Shown in pieces: positions 55,748 to 64,000 of a stretch of DNA of 64,000 nt. The notes below the pieces were generated by a model, which worked only from the letters and a program-made list of their open reading frames with translations, was not told where the DNA came from and made no database searches. Numbering within the stretch: position 1 is the first letter of the stretch; the number at the start of each line of letters is the position of its first letter. The translations under genes and the position numbers were made by a program. The stretch comes from Anaeramoeba flamelloides. Taxonomy: Eukaryota; Metamonada; Anaeramoebidae. The stretch covers positions 3,410,501-3,474,500 of the forward strand of contig JANTQA010000051.1 of the NCBI GenBank assembly GCA_027625915.1. The letters are read 5' to 3'.

Positions 55748-56549
55748 TGTTCGCAATTTGTTTTTCACAGTAAAATGTAAAAAGAAAAAAATAAAATTGG
55801 GTTTTGATTTTTAAAATACAAGATTAAAAAAGTCTTTTCAAATGTATTATATTTCTTTGTTTTTTGCTTTTAAAATAATTACCAAAACCGTAAAAGTGTT
55901 GGTTTAATTGCGTGAAAAAGGAATTTAAAACAATACTTAAAACCCAAATATAAACACAATCATTTTTCTAAATATAAGATTTGAACAAGTAAACATTAGC
56001 AAAAGTGAATTTTTTGATAATTTGTTGATACTTCGATTTTTCTATTCACATAGAATTGACTTTAAGAGTTTAGCGATAGATATTAATATAGTTTGATATT
56101 ATTTCAATTTCAGAAATCTTTAATGATCACTACAAAATATGATGAATTAAATTTGAAAAAATTTCCCTTTTCACACCATTTTTTAAAAATTATAAAAGGT
56201 TCTCCAATTTTTTTGTTGAAATGGTAATATCACAATGAAGCTTATTCCTTTGTTTTTAAATTCAATAATTTTTTTTTTTTTGATTAAATTGAATTAAAAT
56301 TTATCAACTTGAAGAACATCCTAGATTGTACCCTAGTTTGATTAATCCATAAAATATTATAAAATACTTCTTTCATACAATTAAATTTTAGAACTTGTTT
56401 TGATTTTTAAATTCTTCAAATAATGACTTACATTATTTTTCCAATCATCAGGTAACCATCTTCAAAATAATAAACTCATAATTAAATCTTAATAAATTTA
56501 TTTTGAAATTTCTCAAAATTGTTTGAAAACAAAATTTTTTTTATTTATT
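55748..56549. other. Upstream region of dynamitin
   Basis: AT-rich DNA without a recognisable gene; the dynamitin promoter should lie in its left part. Confidence 0.45.
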
Positions 56550-57025
56550 TTGAAGGGAGGAAATTAATTTCCTCTTACATCTGTTAGGTTTTTTTTATTT
56601 TTTTGAAATGAATCGAAAATTAAATAAATTTATTTTTTATTTACAAAATTCAAAAAAAAACACCTTAAAGTTTTTCGGAATCCAAAGGAATAGAATTAAA
56701 TCTTAGATTTTACTCTATTCCTTTAAATTCTGGAAAACCATCATTTGATTTTTTTACTTTTTGAATTTAAGGAAATTTATTTAATTTCCTTTTCATTTCA
56801 AAAATTAAAGAAAAAACTGCCGTTAGGTTTCCTTGAGTTTTCTGTTTATGTGGAAAATCAATAGAAATTCGTTAGGTTTTTTTTGCTTTTTAAAATAAAC
56901 GGAAAATTTATTAAAATTTTCTTTTTATTTCAAAAAGTAAAAAAAAACCTAGAACACTCAACAAATAAAACAGAAAATTTCAAGTAAACCTAGGCACTCT
57001 ACGGCATTCTATGACACTTTCCTAA
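56550..57025 (+). repeat. Hairpin-array repeat, copy C (full length)
   Basis: The left edge GAAGGGAGGAAATTAATTTCC and TGTTAGG, then hairpins at about 56584-56660, 56668-56740, 56747-56815 and 56874-56950, and the right edge CCTAGGCACTCTACGGC match copy B in order and orientation. The spacers GCCGTTAGG and TCGTTAGG recur between hairpins. Just beyond the right edge the minus strand reads WEILLKFLK, a possible remnant of the LINE tail seen beside copies A and B. Confidence 0.8.
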
Positions 57026-59041
57026 TTTCTTATTTTTTTTTTTTTTTAGGAATTTTAATAAAATTTCCCAATTTTCATATTATTTACCAAGGATGGGATA
57101 TATATATATAAACAAAAATTTTAAAATGAAGTTTAATAATTTCCAAACTAGAAGTATAGTTTCTGGATAGACTCGAATGTTGTTGGTATTCTATTTTTTA
57201 ATTTGACTCTCTAATTAATTGCGGCATATGAAAACAATCACTAAAAGATTTTTTTATTGAAAATATCTTTAAGGTCATCGATCAAAACGAGATTTTTTTT
57301 ACTATTACCAAAATTTGGGTAAATACATCAAACTCTTTATTTATCTCGAAAATTAAACAAACTCTATTTTTTACAACATTCCATATTTACACTTGTGTAA
57401 TATTGATAATATCAATATTTTGGGTTTTCTATAATTTTGGTAATATAATACTACTAATCGCAAAATAATATTTTTGACTTTTCCTTCTAACAATTATTAA
57501 AAATCATTTAAAAACATTCAGAATGATGAAAATAATCAAGAAACTCTTCAAAAAATTCAATTTGACCAAATTTGAAAATTAATAATATAGCGATAAAGAT
57601 TTACATAATTTAAAGTTGGGTTTATTGATTATAAACATCTATTAATTTATTCCAAAAAAAAAAGCAAAATAAAAATCGATAAATTTTGAATTATAAGATA
57701 AAAAAATTCAAAAATAAACCACTAATTAAAAAATACAAGCTGAAAATAAATTGGTTTTTAAGAAATAAAAAAATCTGACACTTTTCTACCAAAAATATCA
57801 TTATCTTTGTAAATATTGGAGTAAATTTAGTTTCTTCTTTATTATTTAAATAAATAAAGAAAGAAGTAATACTCAAAAAAAAAAAAAAAAAAAAAAAAAA
57901 ATGGTTTTTGTAAATATTTACTTATTGACCTTGATTAGTTTTGAAAAAATAAATTATTTTACAAAAAAAAAAAAAAAAAAATCTTAAGGTACCCGTCTCG
58001 ATTAAATTTTTTTAGGTAAATTTAATAGAGATTTAGAATTTTTTTTACCAATTACTTAGATTTGAAATCAAAGTGAAAAACTTCTTTGTATAGTCATGAA
58101 ATCTCAATAAATGACATTCATTAAATTTAGTTATTGTTTTGATAGAAATAAAAAATTTTTCCTTTTTTTCACTTTTTTGAAGGTTGCTTTTTTTCAACTT
58201 TTTGCAAAAAATACAAAAAATAAAAAAAAATATGAGCAAGAAAGCAAAAATATTATTGTGTTTGTGGTAGACCTACAAAAAATAATTTGAAAAATAAACC
58301 TGAAAAGCTTTTTTTTGGATTTGCATGAAAAAACAGTTTGATTCGAAAAAAATATGCAATATATGCTTTACTCAAAATAAAAAGATTTTCTTACTTTTCT
58401 TGTACCATTCTTTTTTTTCATGAATCTACTTTTTGAGTTTACATTCTTTTGTTTTTGTTGAATTTGAAGTTTTTTTAAGTATTCACAAATTATCATTCCA
58501 AAAGTTTTTGTCAGAGTCAAAAAAAATCAAAGAAAAGAATAAGAACTATTTTTTTAAAAAGTAATTATTGATAAAACAAATTGAGTTCTTTATAGAGTCA
58601 AGTTGGATGAACAGAAGTAAAAGAGAACATATTCACCACTTTTAAATTATTTTTTCGTTTTTCAAAATTAGAATAAATATTATTTTTGAGAAAATAATTA
58701 AATCCAAAATTAATCAAAAAATTCTCATCTGTTAAAGATATTTTTTTTAAAAAAATTTTTAAAAATCACTTTTTTTAACAGAATTGTAAAATTTTAAAAA
58801 AACAAGAACTAAAAGTTCTAACATTGAAAAAACCTGTCGATTTTCAATTTTAAACATATTTCAAAATAAGGATTCCTTATTTAGTTATTGGTCAAAAAAA
58901 AATTAACAGAGACTAGTCCCTTAAGAAAAATGATAAAAACTTTATTTAAAAGAAAAAATTATTTATATTTTTAATTAAAAGTTACTTAAACAAATTTATT
59001 CATTTATATTCGGTAAATTGGTGTTTTTATAAAGGAAAGTA
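57026..59041. other. AT-rich intergenic stretch
   Basis: Apart from a poly-A run at 57875-57901 and possible LINE debris next to the hairpin array, I see nothing that supports a gene. Confidence 0.5.
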
Positions 59042-59268
59042 TTAGAATTGTTCTAAAATTTGTAAAAATTCAATTTCTGGATTATATTCCAGTATTTCTG
59101 GTTTTACTTTCCAAACTTGATTTATATAGTTATCGTCAACACTTACCATTGCCCATTTCTCATATGGATACCAATATATATCACGAATTAATTTTTTATG
59201 CCCAGTATGAGTAAACTAAAATACATTAAAAAATAATTTATAAAGTTTGTAAGTTATAAATAATATAG

Positions 59269-59354
<86 letters not shown>

Positions 59355-60189
59355 GGGTTTGAAGATAAATGAAAAAAAAAAAAAAAAAAAAGAGAGGATA
59401 ATATTAATCAATCATTATATTGATAAATTAATATTAATAATAATTACAATCATTTCTGGTGGGCCAATATCCGAATCTCTTCCAATTTGCTCTTCACCAA
59501 TTTTCGAAATATCCCAAAATATAATTTTTTTATCATCAGAAGATGTTGCAAAAATATTTTCTTGTTTTTTATTAAAACAAACTTTATAAACTGGTTTTGA
59601 ATGACTAATAAAAGAATGCATTCTTTTTTTTGGATTTCTAAGATCCCAAAGACTGGCAAGCTAGTAAAGTTAAATACAGTTAAAAATTCAAATAATTTGT
59701 AAGATTTTCCTTAAAATTATGAAATTAAAAAAACCTAGAGAAAAAAAAAAAAGTACGTTGTCAGAAGAACCAGTGATAAGGATATTTGAATTAAATGGAT
59801 TAAATGAAAGTGAATTTATTTCTTCTGAATGTGCAATTATATCTATTAAACAGCTTTTTTTTGATCTAGTATCAAAAAATTTTAGAGTTTTATCATCGGA
59901 AACACTTCCAAACATATTATAATGGAAAGGTGACCATTCAACATCCTAAAATTAATAAATGTATAATTATGTAGGGAAAAAAAATAATAAAATGGAAGGT
60001 TTGATCATTAGATATATGGAATAAAGTCATAAAAATTATCAAACCTCAACTTCCTTTGTATGATCATCAAATGTTTGGACTTTTTGTAATTGTGTTCTCG
60101 ATTCAGCTACATCCCATAAAAATATTTTGGAATCATATGCCGCCGTTAAAAGTTGGTTTGTGTTTTTTGGATTCCAACTTAATCCATAG
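59042..60189 (-). CDS. RBBP4: RBBP4/Msi1-type WD40 histone chaperone, C-terminal four exons
   Basis: A histone-binding WD40 protein shared by chromatin assembly, deacetylase and Polycomb-type complexes. Exons are 60189-60045, 59945-59757, 59660-59448 and 59215-59042, with GT-AG introns, phase 0 except that the first acceptor continues a split glycine codon. Residues follow the human protein closely: YGLSWNPKNTNQLLTAAYDS, EVEDVEWSPFHYNMFGSVSD, AHSEEINSLSFNPFNSNILI, LASLWDLRNPKKRMHSFISH, WDISKIGEEQ with GPPEM, and HKKLIRDIYWYPYEKWAMVS. The WD dipeptides and the DIGPPE acidic loop used for histone binding are conserved. About 170 N-terminal residues of the family, including the first helix and the first WD repeats, are not found upstream within 3 kb, so the gene is partial in this window or has a very long first intron. 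Confidence 0.88.
59289..59352. repeat. (GT)n microsatellite, 32 units
   Basis: A perfect GT run preceded by an (AT)n run lies in the last intron of the RBBP4-like gene. On the transcribed strand it reads CA, which can bind splicing factors. Confidence 0.95.
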
Positions 60190-63100
60190 CTATATTATTT
60201 ATATATGAATATATTTAAATCGAAAAAATGAATGGAAAATTGTGAATGGAAATGAAAAAGACAAAAATGGGGGAAATGGAAATGTAAATGGAGAAATTAT
60301 ATCAATAATTATTTCCTAAAAAGTAATTCTTATATATATATTTAGATGCCGTTTTAGACAATTTACCAACTTTATTTTTGAAGCAAATTATTTTTTCAGG
60401 ATTTAGCTTCAATTTGGAAATTAAATCAATTTATCAATAGTTAGACCCTTACCAAGTATTGTGAAGCGTTTGAAATCTCTGATCATTCAAAATTGGTCTC
60501 TATGATTTCTGTGATTTCTGTGAGTTGCTTTTTCAAAAAAAGTAATGAAAATATTCTGTCGTCCTTAAACTTTCAGAATTAAGATCTTAGACATTTTTTT
60601 TTTTGGAAATTTTGGTTTGTAAATGTAAGCCAACTTGATTTTTGAAAAACAAAAAATTTTTGTTTTTAAAAAATATTTTTTTTTCGATTTCTGACTTCTT
60701 AAAAACTTTTTTGTAGTTGTAATCTTTGTCGATTTTAATGTTTTTCCAAATTCAGTGTTTCTGGGTTCAAGTGAATTTATGATGGAATTTTGTTGAATTT
60801 TCTTCGAAAGGTTAATTCAATTTCCATTGTCTTTGAACAAGAAGAGTTAGATAAATTTGAGAAGATAACAAAAAAAGGGATTCAACGCCTTTTACATTTA
60901 TTTTTTGTTTTATTTGTTACAAAACGAAAATTCTTCTACTTTGAGTTTCCTGATTTTTTAACTAAAACCCTTTTGGTGCATTGATCGGTTTTTGGTATCT
61001 TTTGTTTTATATGGTAAATCCAAAGATAGAAAATCTACTCAAGGAAGTTGTTCATGGGCTGAACTTTAAGCTTTACTGTTGAAAAAACGGTTTCTAAAAG
61101 AGAAAAGTGGCATTGATTTTAAATTTATTCTTAGCAAAATTAAAATAAAGATAGTCCCTGGTGATTAAATTTGCATTAAGATGTTTTTCTGAATTCTTAT
61201 CTGTTGCAAATGAGACTTTTCTTTGAAAATTAATCCCCAAATACCCGACTATAACAAAATATTTAATTTTCATAATTTTAACTTTTAAAATTATAATGTA
61301 TTAAATTTTTTATACAAACAGAAAATAAATATACTGGACAAATCCTTTTTGAAATTTTTTTACAAATACAAAACATTGAAAATAATTTTTGTATAAAATA
61401 TTTTCCAGTCAGAGTGGCCCGGGTATTAATGGGTGAATTACATGTATTTAAAGGGCTTGAATGGATATTAGAAGAAAAAATTTTTTTTGAAAATTTCAAA
61501 ATTGAAATCATTTTTTCGCATTTTTTTTATCATTGATTTTGCTTCGTTTTTTTTTGTGATTCAGTAATTCATTTGCAAATTTTTTTTTTATTGCAAGATC
61601 AATAGTCACTTGGTAAAAATGTATTATTTTAATGTTATTGAAACAGTGAAAATGATTGTAAAGAAATTCTATTTATTTCGATTTGAGTTTTCTGAAGATC
61701 TTCAATAGAAGATCAAAATGAACATTCTTGTTTTTCTCAATAGTACCTAAGAATTTGGGTTTTTCTATTTTGAAGAAAATATATTGATTAATTAGTTTTA
61801 CTTCATACATGGTATCTAACTATTCTTTGATGTTTATTATTCTACTTATTTTCTATTTGTTCTTCAAAGGTTAATTATAAAAAAGAATTGATATTTGAAA
61901 AAAATGATGGGCTATTTTGACAAAAACGAAGTTTATATGATCAAAAATCTATTTTCATTTTCATTCCTTTCTTATCATTTTGATAATATCATGTTTCCTC
62001 TGAATTTAATAAGAATTGGGTGTTATAAAAACTTTTAAATAAAGCTAAAATTTATTATTGGTTATTCTTTAATTGGCCATTCAAAGTGATATTGGGAAAA
62101 GTACAAAATAATAATAATATTTTTTCTAAAATATATTTTTGTGTGTAAAATGAAAAAATGTTTTGTGTTCATTGTCTTACAACTTTCTTTTGTGAATATT
62201 GTTGAAAATTCTCTACATTACCGAAAACCTGGGATTTTTTGATGAGAAAAAAAAAACAAAAATCATTTTTTGTCTTCATTCGGGCACCCAAAACTTTTTT
62301 TTGAGACTGTATTTTTTAAAAAAAAATGTTGGTAAACTTCGATAGAACTATTTTTTGAACTAAATTATTTTTCAAAAATGTTAACTCACTTTATAATGTC
62401 ATTAGAAGTGTTTTTGTTGGGTTTTATTACATATCCTTATCAAAAAAATTTTTCAATTGTTTCCATCAAAATCATTTTTTCTAATTTTGAAAAATTTTTC
62501 AATTGTTTTTTTTAAGTAAGATCAAGTTGGAAAAAAAAAAAGATCTTCGGAAATACAAATAAACATTTGAAAATTGATACAATGCAATGTCTCTTGAAAT
62601 TAATTGAATTATTATCAAAAAACCTTCTAGTTAACCTTTTTTATTCGAATGGTTAATAATAAAAAAATAAAATGCTCATTTCAAAAATATCCACTCATTT
62701 TTTTTTTTAGTTTTGGTTTTTTTTTTTTTTAATTTTTTAAAAGATGACTTTTTATATGTTTATAATAATTTAAAAAGTGAATTATTAATAAGATTTAAAA
62801 AATTAGTCTTTCTTGAAAATCAAGGAATATTTTTTTTTTTTTCAATTTATTATTTTAGGAGAGTCACAATCTTTGAAATAGTGTCTATATTCAAACTTTT
62901 TTTCTTCGAATTATTTTAAAAATGACTCTTTTATTCAGTTTTTTTTTTTTTGAGATCGACCAAAATTATTAAAAGGATTAAACATCAAATGAAAAAAATG
63001 TTCAAGATTTACCCAATTACTTCTTGATGTTTTTGGATGCTTTGGCTTTATCCAAAAGAAAACTTGTTTTAAATTGAAAAAAAAGAAAATTTCTAATCCA

Positions 63101-63495
63101 ACCAAATAAAATTTTCCAAAAGTAAATTTAAATCGGTTGACAACCTTTTAAGATTGGTTTTTTAAATCCCAGAATTGTTTCTTCTTTTTTATTTATGTCT
63201 GGTTTTTTTTTTTTTTTGTTAGTAATAGTTTGTGGTTTTAATTTTGTAATGACTTTTGGGATATTTAGTCTAGACAAAAAACAACTGGCCTAGTTTTTTT
63301 AAAATTTTGAAAAAATTATTAAAAGAAAGATATAAAGTAAATAAAGCTCTTATTTCATAAATGCAATAACAAAATAATTCTTATAAAGATGATTCCTAAT
63401 AAATTTAGAATTTGTCTAAAGGGAAAATCACAATAATTTGATTTTCAATTTTCAGTAATGTTCTCAATTAATTTTACAAATTTTGGATTTTTTAG
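60190..63495. other. Long stretch expected to hold the RBBP4 5' exons; none found
   Basis: No WD40-like coding sequence is visible on the minus strand. Two coding-like patches stand out: 61409-61520 on the + strand after a TATTTTCCAG acceptor (VRVARVLMGELHVFKGLEWI), and 63020-63070 on the minus strand (DKAKASKNIKK then TAA, or in another frame KPKHPKTSRSNW before GTAAAT). A 22-base piece at 63452 matches the MITE end near 5226. I cannot assign them. Confidence 0.4.
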
Positions 63496-63579
63496 ATTTC
63501 TGAATTCACCAAAGAGTTAAAATTAATGGATTCAGAATATTTAACCAATACCCCAATTGGAAAGGTTATAAGTCGCTGG
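63496..63579 (+). CDS. Orphan internal exon of an unidentified gene
   Basis: A stretch of exactly 28 codons, ISEFTKELKLMDSEYLTNTP then IGKVISRW, lies between ATTTTTTAG and GTAATT. It is the only open frame of the three, and is phase 0 on both sides like most introns in this window. It is richer in G and C than its flanks. The next exon downstream is ambiguous: several AG sites between 63640 and 63790 open short frames. The family is not recognised; the gene probably continues off the right edge. Confidence 0.5.
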
Positions 63580-64000
63580 GTAATTGGGTTATTTGTCTGT
63601 AAAATGGGAGTATATTTTTGACATTTTACAAATATTTACAATTGATCAGAAAAATGGAATTACCGGGTTTCAGAAATTTCCGGGTTTTAGATTTGACAGT
63701 TAAAATGAAAATAAAATGGGAATTTTTTCTGTTTTTTTGCAAATTTTTTACAAGGTGTCTTTGGCTTTCAGATCAAAGAGCCAACTTTCCAGTATTTTGA
63801 TAAAAAAAAATAAAAATATTTTTTTCATTTTCATTTTAATCCTATATTATCTTTTATATTAAGAAATTTCTTTCAAGATTTGGAGAATTAAATTAAAGTT
63901 AATAGGATATTTTTAGTAAAAAATTTTTCTTTGTAGATTTTTATATTTTAAGAATAATTTTTTGAAAGTTTAAATTTATAATTCCTCTTTGTTTTAAGAT

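Noticed and set aside
62713-62919. 68-codon + strand frame
   Set aside because: Mostly phenylalanine from T-runs; no GT donor follows the more protein-like centre.
1-64000. CRISPR arrays, rRNA or tRNA genes
   Set aside because: No regular short direct repeats with spacers, no rRNA-like GC-rich conserved block and no tRNA T-arm (GGTTCRAATCC) with matching acceptor stem were found.

Overview
This is a very AT-rich eukaryotic nuclear window with long K/N/E/D-rich proteins, dense homopolymers, GT-AG introns and many small dispersed repeats. The gene set consists of a Rac GTPase, a DOCK exchange factor, a giant BEACH protein, gamma-SNAP, the dynactin subunit dynamitin and an RBBP4-like chromatin protein. 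It points to a free-living amoeboid or flagellate protist. The composition and gene style would suit an Anaeramoeba-like metamonad, but that is a guess from style; an amoebozoan cannot be excluded from sequence alone.

Layout. (1) 1.3-7.3 kb, + strand: a five-exon LPCAT/PlsC-type acyltransferase whose third intron (about 3.3 kb) is packed with mobile DNA. (2) 8-12 kb: LINE relics, one tiny gene (9489-9608) and otherwise empty AT-rich DNA. (3) 12.7-18.4 kb, - strand: an intact 1908-residue DOCK-family GEF. (4) 18.5-24.7 kb: a hairpin-array repeat joined to a LINE tail, two hypothetical genes and inverted-repeat elements. (5) 24.7-29.1 kb: divergent Rac GTPase (-) and F-box/LRR protein (+). (6) 32.3-33.4 kb, - strand: gamma-SNAP. 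(7) 35.6-47.6 kb, - strand: one huge PH-BEACH-WD40 gene, intact at its 3' end but interrupted many times upstream. (8) 51.0-55.7 kb, - strand: four-exon dynamitin (DCTN2) with a 3.1 kb intron holding a transposon. (9) 59.0-60.2 kb, - strand: the C-terminal WD40 exons of an RBBP4/Msi1-like protein whose N-terminal half I could not find. (10) Right edge: a single orphan exon on the + strand.

The host genes do not form one pathway, but several belong to actin and membrane logistics: DOCK activates Rac/Cdc42-type GTPases such as the one 6 kb away, gamma-SNAP disassembles SNARE complexes, BEACH proteins act in vesicle and lysosome traffic, and dynamitin couples cargo to dynein.

The most interesting signals are in the non-genic and broken parts. 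The BEACH gene changes frame repeatedly, and every clean change is in the +1 direction. Three families of non-autonomous DNA transposons with different target signatures (TTA, TA, TTAA) are present, some with near-perfect ends and several inside introns. A hairpin-array repeat recurs three times, twice clearly joined to the same point of a LINE. An 833 bp inverted-repeat element is dotted with ATCGTGAT/ATCGCGAT words.
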